DNA of 64,000 bases from Burhinus oedicnemus (lineage: Eukaryota; Chordata; Aves; Charadriiformes; Burhinidae). Both the position numbers and the translations under genes were made by a program. Each line of letters opens with the position of its first letter. Positions within the stretch are counted from its first letter, which is position 1. The notes beneath the pieces were generated by a model. The model made no database searches and was not told the origin of the DNA. It saw only the letters and a list, made by a program, of their open reading frames with translations. The stretch spans positions 1,659,896-1,723,895 of the forward strand of contig VFFE01007878.1 of the NCBI GenBank assembly GCA_008921705.1, read 5' to 3'. Shown one piece after another: positions 48,749-62,233 of the stretch.

Positions 48749-51041
48749 GTTTCCATAGAAGAAATATTTGTGGAATAACCACAATTAAGTTAAAGTCCTT
48801 CTCAAAGCAAAACCAAACTCAAATGGGTTTTTCAGGTGCACAATGCACGAAGAACCAGACGTATTATTACTTTTTCCTGTCATTTATTATTGATTTTTCC
48901 AGTCATAAATAAAAGCGCAGATATACAAATAAAATATTTATATACAGCCTTTGGAGTACAACAATTCCCTGTATTGGTAAAGCAGTGGCAGACACAACGA
49001 GTACAGCCCACTGCAGCTACTTCAACCATCGCATAAGGGAGGGCATTCAAAATTTAAGTAGTTACTGAAACTTCAAAGCTTGATTTGAGTTATAAATGGT
49101 CAAGTGTTAAAAAGTTACTGCCAGAAGAATGGACAATCTTCTGTAGCATTTTACAGGCAGAATCCTATAATGCACGGGTATGCTAGCTCAAAATTTTTGT
49201 ATTATGCAAGTACAATTTTAAAAACAAGGAATAGTACAGAAATTACACAGAAAACATATGGACCTACTCATAGTTGTTTCTGTGTTTACTAGTGCATTTT
49301 CTTCCTAAAATGATTGAACTGGCTAGGCACATAATATAAGATGTCCGAGTTATCCCCTTCCTCCAGGGAGGCATTTTAAGAACAGAGTAATCCAATGACC
49401 TTCAGAAGCTCTTCAGTGTGAAGCAGTAAAGTAATTTACGTCTATGCAGGTGTACAATCAAATGCAATGTATACATCCATGCAACTAAAATTGGTACTGT
49501 TATCATCTTTGTACACGTTTCTACTCAGATTCAATAAACTAGGATATTGAAGAAGCAGGACCAGCATTTGCTATCACGTAGTTACGTATGGTAAATAGAT
49601 TACTAACCTTAAAAAGATTCAAAAAAGTTTATTGTAAAAGGAAGTATTTCTAAACTCAGTTTAAAACCTCCTTGAACATCTAACAAGAAAAATAATCATC
49701 TTCTACAGGCATGGTAAGACAAAGATTTAAGACAGAACACATTTTAATGGTCTTGAAAAAATCTTATATACCATGTTCCTATATAAATAAAGATTAACAT
49801 AGAAAAGATTGTGCTTAAGTCATTCTTTTAGGTTATAAGCTTTGGAAGATACAGATAGATTTTTATTTTCTTAACACCTCCATGCAATTTACTGGCGCTT
49901 CAATGATAACACGTCCATTTTTATAAGAAAAGGCTACAATTTTATTTTAAATTTAACAGCCATTCATTCTTTTTCCTTTCAAAACCTAGGCATAAGTAAC
50001 AAAGCACCAGAGTCTTATAAATTTTCTAACACCAAATGCAAATTAAGTCATGAAATTGCTCTAGGAAAAGTTCCAAGAATGCAAACCCAAAGGAATTTCA
50101 ATGCAATTTCTCAATTTCAGGCTCTTTATGATACTCAGGCAAGCTAACAGAATATGGTGGAGTCAAGAAGACCTATCTGTGTATGGAAAAATGTTTAATT
50201 ATCCAATTTCAACAACTTCCTGTATTTTGTTTATAAGCTCCAAGATGAAATAGATGTATATAAATGCAAGAAACTGAAAGGATGGCAACGGGTCTGTAGA
50301 TGGAACAGCTCACAAAGTTTTCATTACCTCGGAGAAGTGGATTGACAGTTCGTAACTTTAAAGGTATCTTCATATGTTTTGTAAACATCTATCAAATTAT
50401 CAAATTAACATATTTTTCCTTTACTTGGAGTCAAGTGAACTGCTTACCTGCATTGTACCAGTCTGCATCAGCAGTAAAATAAGCACAACCCCACCACATT
50501 ATGTGACAATGTAAAACTTCTCACATTTTATTTTTACGTTAGCTGTGACTACATGACTTTACAGCACCATCTCCAGCAAACTGGGGCTTTTGCCATAATG
50601 AACAGAGTAATTATTTAATCTTTCAACAATCTTCCTGAAAAGCCTCAAATCCTTTTTCTTAAGCACTAGGCAGGAGTTTTAACAGATTGTTTAAACAAAA
50701 AGCTGCTGATTTTTCACTCTACAGAAGTAATTCTTGTTTATCCCAGGGGAGACATCAGTCAAAGAACGACAACTTAACTTGCTGGGCACGCTATTATTTA
50801 GCAAAAGCCCCAAGGGCACTAGGGACATTTCCTGAACATGAAGTTTAGGTCTGCTAATGCTCCTCTGAAAATGTAAGATGGACCATGACAAGCAGCCTGC
50901 ACCAGAGTCATGCTGCTAAAACCTGGTGTCAGAGTGCTGCCCACCACCTCCAGCAGCTTTCTCAGCTGGCTCCCGTTTTCCCTTCAGAAGACAATTCTTT
51001 ATCAATCCCTTCTTGAAAGACATCTTGGGTACCAAGAATTC

Positions 51042-51080
51042 AAAATAGTAAGATCATCCATAAAATAGTAAGATCATCCA
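51042..51080 (+). repeat. 20-bp tandem duplication
   Basis: AAAATAGTAAGATCATCCA at 51042-51060 is followed by T and repeated exactly at 51062-51080. The lack of divergence points to a recent slippage event or a local polymorphism. Confidence 0.9.
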
Positions 51081-54000
51081 AATGTGCATATGCGTGTCTT
51101 TCTCAAGTAGCCTGTATCACTGAGAACATCTCAAGTGATTTTTCTTCAGCTTTTCAAAGCGTAGTTCACAAACAGTAATTGTCCCTGGCATTTACTTCAT
51201 GCTGGTGCTTATTAACAACAATGGCCTTTATATAGAAAGAAAACGACAACTCAATCCTTACCTGAAGAACTCTTAATTTTCAAGAAATATTCTTGTCTTG
51301 CAGTTTAAGATGGTGTAATCTGCAGCAGAGCAGAAAGATACATCAATTACATTTGATATTGTGCATTTAACATGAGCATTACAATTCAATCACACTTGAG
51401 CAAATTGACAGATAAAATTTTTACTGCTATCACGGTGTGGCTCATCTTTCATGGAGACACATGTCAAGCAGTAATTGCACAATATTGCATATACATACTA
51501 GTAAGAGATGCCTTCTCCCTTTTCCAGTGTTTCTGCTTACATGAAGATGTAAGAGTTTTGATCTACCTCTATGCATTACTCATAATGCTCATGTTGTGGT
51601 TAGATAGATTAAATAATTAAGGTCCTGCTGACATTGTATTTCTTGTCACTAAACAACCCAATCAATTGAATTAGGCACTTCAGTAAGAGGTGCATGATTG
51701 GGCCCAGATGCACTCAACTCCCATCAACTTCTAATGAGTCCTTCAGTAAAAACAAACAAATAAAACCCCCATACTCACTTAAAATACAGATCTGGTTGCA
51801 TCCTAGTGAACAGCCAGTGAAGCCTGATTATTAATTAGCATCCTGAAAAGCAGGATTAATTTCATCCTGAAATGAAATGTTTTGTTTAAAACCCTATGTG
51901 CCTGAGTTTCTACTGATGAAAAAAGGCTCCTCATCCAAAAAGCAGCAGCCACACTGTAAAGACATTAAAGAGAAGACAGTACACACCCTCTCCCACTGAG
52001 GGCAGAAGCTGTCGGCTTAATCTTTCATACACTGTGCTGAAAACACCATTAGGTGTCACAGCCAGTTACATCTACTACTCTTTAATCTGCATCTGGAGCC
52101 AGACTTGTGTAAAGTTTTTCATTTATTGTACACTGAGGGCTCTTTGCTGACTTGATTTTACAGAGAGACTGACTGTAAGTCAGACCAAGAAGCTTTGTAG
52201 TAAGAGACAGTCTATGTGAACATCTACAGAGCTCAAATCTTGTTTTACATTCCTTTTTTTTTTTTTTCTCTTCATGTTACCTACATCAGGACAGCGCAAC
52301 ATGCTTCCGTTCTAGGAGAATTTGCTGGCATAACCATCACGACGAATTTACACCTGGCCTACCTAAACAGAGCAGCACAGAGCCAAACACCAGCAGAAGA
52401 GAACAGCGGTAACAGTATTTTGCTGCTCAAATATCTGAAGGAACCGGTGTTGAGCCTTTGTTCTCAGTGCTGGTTCTCCAAGCTGGATAGGCAAACACAA
52501 GCCTCAAATTACACTTCACTGACCCAAGGACACTGAGCGGGTGTTCAGTTTCGGTTCTATAACCTGCACATTGACCTACATGTTTGTTGGCCTAAACAAC
52601 AAGATTTCAGGAAATGAAGAATTTGCACTTTGTCCGAGTCTCATTGTCAGAGAGGGGGATCTCTATCTTGGAGACCTAGGTTGGTGTGGGAAAACTGGGA
52701 GGAAAGCCAATCATCCAGATCAGGCTCTTGCACTACATTCCTTCACTGAGTTAATTTCTGCTCTGAATACAATATGACCAAAATCAAACACAAACCTAGA
52801 AATGGGAGGCGGTCTCAGCAAGTTCAAATTCCCTTGGTATAACTTTTTGTTACCTCTGGTAAAATTGGAGGATGTATTTAGGGGGAAGACAGGAAGAATA
52901 CAAAATAGTTTGTTTAGTAATATTTTAAAAACTTATATTCACACATTTGGAAGATTTTATACAGACAGTCAATACAAAACCAAAACCCAACCATTTGCAA
53001 GAAAACCACATAGTTTATATAGAAATTTGAAAAAGTCATGTAAGATGACATTAATAAGATCTACAGTAATGGAGTGCCACAGTCTTAATGTAGAAATAAC
53101 CCATCTGAAAACAACAACAAAAAAAATTGTTTCTTCAGTATTCTCTATGAAATAACTAAAATATTTCTTGATAACTTTTCATTAAACTATGTTATGGATT
53201 AAAATTGCTCAAATGTGCAATGCAAGAATTTCAATTTGGGACTCAAGAGAAGATTTTTGTTTCCATAGTGCCATGAAAGCATTTCCACAAAGATGCTTAT
53301 AAGACGACATAGCTTAACTCCCCACCCACCGCCAAAAAAACCCATACGATATGAATAAATCACAGAGAAGAAATTTTTGAGAAACAATGTTCACTTCTCT
53401 AATGAAAGTAAGAAACACTATCTCATTGTATTCATGTATGGGAAACAGAAGCCTAGAGTTTCATTTATTTGCTTGAAACCATACAAGAAGTATAATCCAG
53501 TGCCTAACTCAATTCTAAAATCAGCTGCGGTACTTATGCATTATCTTCCTTTTAAAGCTTGCATAATTTTAAAGTCCTGGTGGATTGCAACCTTGCTTTA
53601 TGCCTCCAAACAACATTTTATTATTTATTCTGACTGATTTGTCTGATTCCTCATCCATATTTACAAGGCACTCCATTTGGAAAGAAAATCTAGTACTTCT
53701 GGACTTTAGGTTGAGGATACCCATTCACACCTGAGCAAAGGCTAAGACCCTTGTTTCTTTTCAGGTGTTATTTCCTATATTAAGATTTTCACAAGCCTAA
53801 CACTCACAACACATTTTTTCTTGGGTTTTGTTTTTGGTTGGTTTTGGTTTTGTTTACAAAAAAATGAAAAAACAAAGACGTTGGAGGTCCTTCCCTTGGT
53901 TTTGCTTTAATTTAACCTTAAATAAAAAGACCCTAGAAGCCAGTTCTTGTCAATTTGCAGCTATTTTTACACAGCAACATGCAAAGAACGCATATATAGC

Positions 54001-56096
54001 ACAAGTTTATGTGAGTGTTCGGTTACAATAAACCACTATCCCGAAAAAAGACAAAAGGGCCAGAAATTCATCACATTAGTACACTTATCGTCTATCCTGA
54101 ACACAGGGAAGAACTCTCCATAACAACAAATGCTGTCTCCAGTGATGATGACCACGCTCAGTTCAGAAATCCCTTTTTGCCTGCTCAGAGAAGACCCAAG
54201 GCACCCTGTGGTACATTTATTGCAGAGACCCAGTTGTATGCCCCACTAGGAGTAGGCAGACTGTTCTGAATAGCTTGCTTTTCTGAAGTACCAGATAGTC
54301 TTTTATTTTATAGTAATACCTTAGCTTAGTTTTTGCTTGTACTTCACAGCCCAAGAAAAGGAGACAGCAGAAAACTGAGGACAAGTAGAAACCCAGGTAA
54401 GACAGTGGTTTCTTTTACAGTTCCATCAAAACTGGCAACACAAAATATAAAGTTTCGCCTTCTTATCTAGAATATGTAAATTTTTCAGATTCTGATCTCA
54501 GGCTGACTTCGACCAACAAGAGCACTGTGGCTGCATGGGGAGCTGCCGCTATCCATCTGCTTTACACTGATAGAAGATTGCAATCAGATCTGGGTCATCT
54601 CACCTTTGAGTTTGCCACACACATAAATTAAGAGATCACGCACAGTAGTGCTTGTGGGAACTGAAATCTAACTTACAGGCATAAAAATATTTTTAGCCTT
54701 TTCCTTTCCACCCACTGATGTGAAACTTATCTAGATAAATGAAGGAATTTCTTTATATTTGCTCTTCCATTTATGAAACAGAGGAACACCCATGCCGTAT
54801 GTTTACCCATATGTCTATGCAAAATAGACCAAATATACCTCTAGTATCTATAATACTAGAGAATTTTAATAGCTAATAAGCTAGTAAAATACAGGCAATA
54901 TATTTTCCATTATTCAAATATTACAAAGATGTGCACCTAAAACTATATTCAACGTAATTACAAGCATTATAGCAGTCACATGAATATGCACTGAATAAGT
55001 ACTTTGGTGGGTTTATAAATGTCACTATTCATGAGATGTCTGTGAACATCCTCCTGGATGACATAAGGATTTCAAAATCCAGCCACTAGAAAACACATGA
55101 ATAACGTAAATGCCAAGTTGCTGTGTGCCAGTAGCCACTGCACTATTCCCTTGTGCTTACAACCACAAGTGATTGGTATACTGGGCGTCACTAAGAGGTA
55201 GCCGTGCTCTTTGCGTTCAAATCAAGCAAGTCGTAACAGGAAGAACAATCCAGTAACGCCAGCAACTCAACATGGAGTGCTGACTTTGAATAAATTTTAG
55301 CAAGTTGTTCATGGCTGAAAAATAACAGCGGAGGATCCCTGAAGGTTTCAGACTAATTGGCAGATGCCTTTCAACATTGGAAAAAAAAATGGAAGTGCAA
55401 AACCTGACCCTTGTTGTTCTGAATACATACATGCTGCATTACTGAACTCCAAACTGGCACCTCAACCAAAATACGATATGCAAAACACAGTTTTAATACA
55501 AAAAACATGAAAAACGACAGCACTGCTAGACTCAAGCTTGAACAGCATATACCAGCTTATGTCCAAAACTCCAAGTCACTGCAAACGTTAGTTCATCCAC
55601 ATGCACGCAACTCAGGTACATCTCCTACGTCCTCTACTATTGTTTTCATAGTCACAAGAAACAAAAAAGAAATGAAATATTACATGTGGAACAAAAGTTC
55701 TCCATTCAGTTTATAGAATTAGTATCCTCTGTCACCTCTGTTCGTAACTCACTTACGTTTTAGATTTACAATATAGGGAGTATGTGCCAAAAGACAACAG
55801 ATGACGGGTCAGCGGAAGCAAAAGATACTTCCCATGTGGGTGTCTGTTTTAAAGGACAGATAACTGAGGGGCTCAGGTCGACAGGATAGATTTACTGTAT
55901 TTGACTCCTGCAGGTAAGTAGTTCTTAAGCAGACAACAGTCATCCAGTTGGACCAGCTGGATGTCCTTACTCTTCAGTAAGGAGGAGGAGGTTTAGAGGA
56001 GGTTTGACTATGAGCAAACACTACCCCTTCCGAAGTTGATGTGTTTATTAGCCACCAAAATAAATGGAGGATGATTAGAATGGCCTTTGTTAAATG

Positions 56097-56495
56097 TCAG
56101 CTGAGACAATGAAAGTCACCAAAGACCAGTGTGAACAGTAAGTTACATTTCGCCTGTCTCTGACAGATGTGCTTGACAAAATTATGCGGTTCTGGGCCAC
56201 CTGGTGTGATCTGGTTTACGTTATAATAGGAACTATCAGGACTTTGGAGCACATCACTCATGGGGACAAAAACGTAATAGCCTCCAGTCCATGGCCAGAT
56301 TTCCCTAACTCGGGGATTTACTTTGCCTTCCCTGAGCACAGTCAAGGCGTAAGCTTCCTGGGAGGGGCAGGAAGCTTCAGGCTCTTCCAGCTGCAATAGT
56401 ACAAATATACCTAAAGGGACCAAGAATTGACTTGGTTTCAGGTGTATTTCCTGCATTAAACTTGCAATGAGGAGCAAACCCAACAGGGAAGTCAT
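56097..56495 (-). other. ATG-initiated ORF, 132 codons, signal-like N-terminus, unidentified
   Basis: From the ATG at 56493-56495 (minus) the frame gives a peptide opening MTSLLGLLLIASLMQEIHL, which looks like a signal peptide or signal anchor, with a second hydrophobic stretch (FLVPLGIFVLL) at about residues 24-34. The remainder is hydrophilic, with several Cys and a WPWTGGYYVFVP stretch. The frame stays open six codons upstream to a TTG. The ATG context is weak (C at -3, A at +4). No family is recognised. A decayed fragment of a retroviral envelope-like protein crossed my mind because of the layout, but no LTR, polymerase or transmembrane-subunit landmark was seen nearby. Chance is the leading explanation. 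Confidence 0.2.
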
Positions 56496-56513
56496 GGGCA
56501 GCAGGGAAATCAA

Positions 56514-59384
56514 GAGTTTATTCCTCCCTGCAAAAGAGAGGCAGATTTTTGGACAGGGTGCTGGCTATGAAGCCAAGCTTCGTATTACAAGTGAGGAAAC
56601 TGCTTCCTGTTGTTTGATCTTCCCACATTAGGAAAAGAGCACTTGCTAAATATGGCATCAAAGACATTCTTATTATCATCATTACTTCCACCTGTCCACT
56701 GAAACACAACTCCAAATACCAGCTAAAACCTCACACCCTGGGTGGCAATGGTGTTCGCTCTTGGTTTGGTGCTACTACATGAGCAGTCTCAGTCACATCT
56801 TTCAGGACTATTTTGCATGAGATGCCGCTCTGGTATAGAAGTAAAAGGTTTGCTCCCTGTCCCCTAAGAAAAACATTTGCTCTCTGCTTTATAAAGACCA
56901 ATAGAGGACAGTAAGCATGCTGGCTAAGTGCCTGTATTATGCAGTTTTCTTTTAAATTATGAGAAATGGATTCATTTCAAAGAAAGTCAGAGTGCCTAAA
57001 CACACAACCATTTCAGGATTCCTCTGAAGATATCAGGGGCCCCTATCAAATCAACACCTCCTCTGTCTCCCTGGAAAAGCACCCTATACATATACACATA
57101 TTGCTGTGATTTTTTTCAGCTGTTCAAACTTTCTATTCAGATAGGAAATTTTAGAAGAGTTTTTTTGGGGGATAAGGTTTTGTATTTAACAGAGTTACAT
57201 AAGAACTTTATTGGAAATTAATGTCTATAATCATTGCTGCTCCTACTGAATAAAATCAGATCAATAAACGAACAGCCAAGCAAACAATGCAGTGAAAGTG
57301 AAAATGACTGGGAAATCATAATACAGTCATATCATCATAAAACTTTTACCAACTGTTCAAATAACTTCTGAAATTCTTTTTTGTCTAAAAGTTAAACAGA
57401 AATATACTAAAATATCTAATTGCATACATTTTTGTTTCCATAAATCTCCATATCCAGTGAAGTCCATAAATGACCTGCATCGTGAAACCTCAGCAAATCT
57501 GGCAGTGAACGTAAAACTTGAGTTCTTTCACATCACAAAAAAACCAAAACCATCTGAAGTAATCTATATAAACTGTTGCTTCAAATAAACCTGGTAACAT
57601 GAAAATAGGCAGGATCACACTTACTTGAAAACGCCTGGATCTTTATATTCTGGCTAAACCCAGAAGAACACACTCCTATTTCCCAGGTCTGGAAGTCATG
57701 CAACCCACAGGGCTGCACAGGAAGACTGGTGGAGCTGCGTTGCCTGCAGTGATTTTGCAGTGGGAACAAACCGTGTCTGAACTGCCAGCTAAACTCCGAG
57801 TGGGCAGGCACACCACGTAGTACAGGGAAGGCGACTAATTGGTAGAGGACATGAGAGTCTTTCAAGAAGAGGGAAAATTCATGGCCAGATGAACATCTCT
57901 TACTCTTCTGTTCCCCTAGTCTGCTCTCCTCTTCCCTTTCACATTAATGGAAAATATCAAACTAATAATGCAGTGCAATATATCACAAAGCAGCTGTGTC
58001 ACAGAACATACATTTCCCTGTCAAAATAAGGCCACATTTTGTTTCAGTGATACACCACAGCAATAACAGATTAGTCAACATGCAAAATCCTAACAATAAT
58101 AATGCAAAAATAACACAAGCCACGTGTTGGCTGATGTTCCCTGTAGTCTTTGTGTAAAAAAGATGTTGGAAAATGTGTAGACATGACAGAGCTATAAGAT
58201 GTAGACTCCAGCCACATTCATACACAGACTCCATGAGAACGTGGAGCCAACAGTTTTGCAATCAAACCGCGGGGTAGCCTTTTACATCCTCCTCTCCGGC
58301 CTCCTGCCTGAACATAACGATCTTGAAAAATGTGGCTACTGACACCCTGCTTTGTGACTCACTGAAGTATTTTGAGCCTTTGAATCACATCTGGAAGTAC
58401 ACTACGACATGCTATTCCGATCTAGAGGACAAACACTAACCAAAAGCAGAGACCATTACCGACTGGTTTGCTAAGGGCAAGCCATTCAAAACACAGTATT
58501 CAGTCTAAATCAAACTGTTGAGTCCTGCCTGGCTTTTCCCACAGACTGAAAGGATCCACATGCGTTCCAGTCCTATCCTTAAGTTCACCCCTTCCCCATC
58601 CAATAATGTTTGCTATTTTCTGTATTTTCCTCCCTCCAAACATCAACTGCAGCAACGTGAAGTAGAAAATTCTTATAAAACAGAAATACAACACTGGCAG
58701 ATGGTGAGCATGAAACAACCGCACACTTTCTTCTTTCTTTACTAATTACACTGAAAAGAATTTACCTTGGCAGTGTCTTTTCAAAACTGTGCTACCAATT
58801 CCCAAATTTTCTTTGGTCATGCAGCCTGGTTAGATCTAGAGTTGCTTGTACTTGACCTCTCCTGTCTCCCTGAGGCTTTTCATCTTCAGACTTAAGTTAA
58901 ACAGAACACCAAATTTCTGGCTTAGGAAGGTTCTCTCAGCATGTTTCTTACCTGCATATAATCTTTAGGGTGTTTTTCTTCCTTTAAAAGAAGCCAGAGT
59001 ATGTTATTGTTATATTAAAAGATTATCTAGTGTTTGTTTCTTCAGTGGTCTAATCTTTAAATGGAGTTTACCAAGCAGCTGCATTTTAACTCTGTGTTCA
59101 CTGAGGAGAAAAAAATGCTGCGTATTTATTTAGCATTCAACTTTATCCCCCTCATATTTTAACATTTAGCCTCCAGAGCAACAATATGTATTATTTAGTT
59201 CCTGTCACTGCTAAAAAACCAAGCTGTGCTGTGCTTTAAAGTGCCTGATTCATCACTTGCTGGTACATCTTTTCATCACTTTTAAAATTAGCATGCAATA
59301 ACATGCTCAGGTTTTACACATTTGTTTTCCTCATGCACACTGAAGGAACTACACAGGCAGCAGAAAACCAGGCCAATATGCATT
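56514..59384. other. Noncoding DNA, nothing recognised
   Basis: Open frames stay below about 95 codons and none is recognisable. No transposon, tandem repeat or RNA gene stood out. Confidence 0.55.
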
Positions 59385-59796
59385 ATCATAGAATCAGAGA
59401 ATAGGTGGAGTTGGAAGGGACCTTAAAGATCACCTAGTTCCAACCCCCCTGCCATGGGCAGGGACACCTTCCACTAGACCAGGTTGCTCAAAGCCCCATC
59501 CAACCTGGCCTTGAACACTTCCACGGATGGGGCACCCACAACTTCTCTCGGCAACCTGTTCCAGTGTGTCACCACTCTCACAGTAAAGAATTTCTTCCTA
59601 ATACCTAATCTAAATCTATCCTCTTTCAGTTTAAAACCTTTACTCCTCATCCTATTGCTTCACTCCCTGATAAAGAGTCCCTCCCCATCTTTTCTGTAGG
59701 CCTGCTTTAGGTACTGGAAGGCTGCTATAAGGTCTCCCTGGAGCCTTTTCTTCTCCAGGCTGAACAACCCCAACTCTCTCAGCCTGTCTTCATCCA
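59385..59796 (-). mobile_element. CR1 LINE 3' fragment
   Basis: The 3' end is at the left: ATCATAGAATCAGAGAATAG then GTTGGAAGGGACCTTAAAGA is the reverse complement of the standard CR1 terminus. It is followed by CACCTAGTTCCAACCCCCCT, CCATGGGCAGGGACACCTTC, GGCAACCTGTTCCAGTGTGT, AAGAATTTCTTCCTAATACC and CAGGCTGAACAACCCCAACT. The right end at about 59796 is a 5' truncation. Matches to the remembered consensus are close throughout, so this is the best-preserved CR1 tail in the window, of the CCATGGGCAGGG type. Confidence 0.95.
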
Positions 59797-60580
59797 TACA
59801 CGCCTCTTAACACAACACTGCCGCTCACAAGAAACCTTTTTATGTTTGAGCAGGTCACCCTTCCCCTTACATCTACCCTAAAAAGAGATGGATTCATCCT
59901 AAGGCTGCAGGAAGTCACTTTGCCCTTCAACAGCATACTGAGAGGACCAGGAGGCAGCTTGCCCCCATGGCCATGCAAGGTGGAGGTAAGGCTGCTGCCC
60001 ACTGCTGCCTGCCAGCCCCCCACCTCTGAGCCCCACTTCAGCTGCTACAGGCTGTGGCATCTACCGGACTCTCAAAAATAACAGAAAAAATGTTCTGAGC
60101 ATGTTATTTCACATGTAACAATCCAGGAGCACTGAGGAATTTAGGAGTCCCATCCAGCAACACTCATATGTAAGCCGATGGTATATGCAATGAGTGCCAG
60201 ATTTCCCCACAAAATATTTGGATTTGTGGATTTTTACCAGCTCTGCAAATCAGGAAGCAAGAAAATATTGATTTTATGTGAGAAATCCTGAAAGAAACAG
60301 AAGCTACCTTGATGATGAAGCCTTTGTTTTCATTTTAGGGGCATACGTGAAAGACCTTTACGCAGGCACTGACGGTGCGGTAGTGAGGGGGGCTTGGGTG
60401 TTGATGTTCAATTATAACCAGTTTTTCCTTCAAATAAGAGGCAGCACTGCTGCAACAAGAGCTTGTGGCACTTTGCAATGCTCCCTGCTTTATTCAGCAA
60501 GGAAGCCATGTTTAATTAAACAAGACAAAACAGATACTTCTTCATTTTAGCTGGAAAACCCGGCGCAGGGGCTCTGCTAG

Positions 60581-60660
60581 CACAGGGGTAGCCAACTGGG
60601 GCTTCCCAGCTTGCCGGCAGCCCGTAAAGCTGCTACTGGGGGGACCTGGCATTGTATTCA
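60581..60660 (+). mobile_element. Possible relic of a hAT-type DNA transposon end
   Basis: CACAGGGGTAGCCAACTGGG, then GCTTCCCAGCTTGCCGGCAG, resembles the CAGGGGT(A/G)GCCAAC...GGCTCCCCAGC style terminus of Charlie-like hAT elements. No opposite terminus was found within about 1 kb, and no convincing 8-bp target duplication was seen. Confidence 0.35.
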
Positions 60661-61316
60661 AAGCCACTTTTAAGAGCCAATATGGTAAGCTGTGCAAGAT
60701 ATGATGTGTAGGGAGCCCCATAAAAACCTTTAATGGAAACAGCGGGCCTGTGCTGGAAAAAGTTTCAGGACCCATGTACACCAGTATAGAGTTCAGCTCC
60801 TGTAACGCACCACTCCAGCCCGAGCGTACAGGCTCCCGTAGCCCCAAATCTCACTGTAAGCTTCTGGGATGCCATTTTCTGTAAGGAAATTTGCAATGTC
60901 GAGTCACAGTTCATACAGCAAACATTAATATAATGATAGCAGAACACTTTTTTTCTACTTTTTTTGGTGTCAAACCATAGGAGGCAAGGTGAGTAGATTA
61001 GCCAGCTAGAAGCCCATCAGTGAGAGAGGACTGCAGAGCAAGCTTCCTGGACTGCGTGCTCTGGGAAGGCAACATGAATCTAATAGGGATATGCGGCTGC
61101 TACTGGGATAGTACCATTCAACATCCCCTTAGTGATTTATTCTTAGATAAGGAATTCTCAGTTATAACTCCCAGTAGACGGAAGGCGGTCCGAGGCTGCC
61201 TCAAGGAAGGATATGCACTACACTGAACGTCCTTCTACCTCTTCTTTCTTCCATTACACACAAATGTAATGACCCTTCTCTTTAAGCACAAGCTCTGCAG
61301 ATTTCTGCTACTATCA

Positions 61317-61368
61317 CCTGCAGTGCCGAGTATTAGTCATTTCCTGCAGTGCCGAGTATTAGTCATTT
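61317..61368 (+). repeat. Exact 26-bp tandem duplication
   Basis: The unit begins CCTGCAGTGCCGAG and ends TATTAGTCATTT. It occurs at 61317-61342 and again without a mismatch at 61343-61368; the following CC could start a third copy. The identity implies a young event or a copy-number polymorphism. Confidence 0.95.
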
Positions 61369-62233
61369 CCAGACAGAGGAGAAGGCAGGACCCCCGCTCT
61401 GAAGAGCATTACAGAAGTATGTACGGGGATGAAGCCAGCAGCCCTGCCCATGGTTATCAAGCACCCCTGACTCTTCATTTGCTGCTGCTCCTGGACCCCA
61501 ATGATGCAGGGTGCAGCCACTCTGCTGTACGAGGACCTGCCGGTCGGCCACACCGGATACTCAGGATCCCAGCCTGGAAAAAAGGCTGCGAGACTGCAGG
61601 GAGCATGGAAGCACTTTAGCTTCAAGGACCCGCATTAGAAACAGATTCCCCAGATATATAGGCCTGTGCTTATGACACTTTTCCTACCGTGTCATCCAAA
61701 ACCCGCTTACATAATTTACCAGCATAACATAAGCAGCAGAATGTGACTATCACTGTGTAATTGACTGTCACCTAGAATGTATTTCTTGCCTGTTTACCCA
61801 AGTTCTTCACAGCTTCCCCTAGCTACTCAGAGCAACCACCACTTGACCAGCCTGAGAGAAAAGCAGCAGTGGCTCTAAGCAGGCCAAGAGAAGAACATCA
61901 CCAGAAAGAAGTCCTTACACACTGGACTTGGAAAAAAGCTGCTGTCTCATAAATAAATATGAATGGCAATGTAAGTATTCAAATGGATGACCATAAAAAG
62001 TGCAAGCATCAACAGTTAGAACATGGGTCACCTACTGCTACAGACTAGATCTTCATTTCTAAAAATGGTATGAAACCTGGAGCATCAAAAACACTGCTTG
62101 AACTGAAGTCTTTTTGATATTCATGTACAGTAACTGCACTTTCACTCCTGCTTTGAAGGATTAAAAGCACTACTGTGGTCATTAGGGAATCTCATCTGTT
62201 TAAAGCCAGAAACAATCAGAATCCACAGAGGAT

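Larger units (their letters stand above)
44008..56096. other. Noncoding DNA with GC patch and small tandem repeats
   Basis: A visibly GC-rich patch at about 44200-44560 yields overlapping open frames of 86-99 codons with no recognised product. It also holds A15 at 45320-45334, G-tracts at 45423-45449, CTA/AAC triplets at 47237-47258, a 25-bp-period repeat at 47483-47523, TTA-rich sequence at 48711-48748, a duplication at 51042-51080 and T14 at 52254-52267. Otherwise nothing recognised. Confidence 0.5.

Noticed and set aside
52216..52536. Plus-strand open frame of 106 codons with a hydrophobic start
   Set aside because: The hydrophobic start comes from a T14 run translated as Phe; the rest has no motif.
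61269..61619. Plus-strand open frame of 116 codons
   Set aside because: It runs through the 26-bp tandem duplication and a GC-richer patch, and nothing in the peptide is recognisable.
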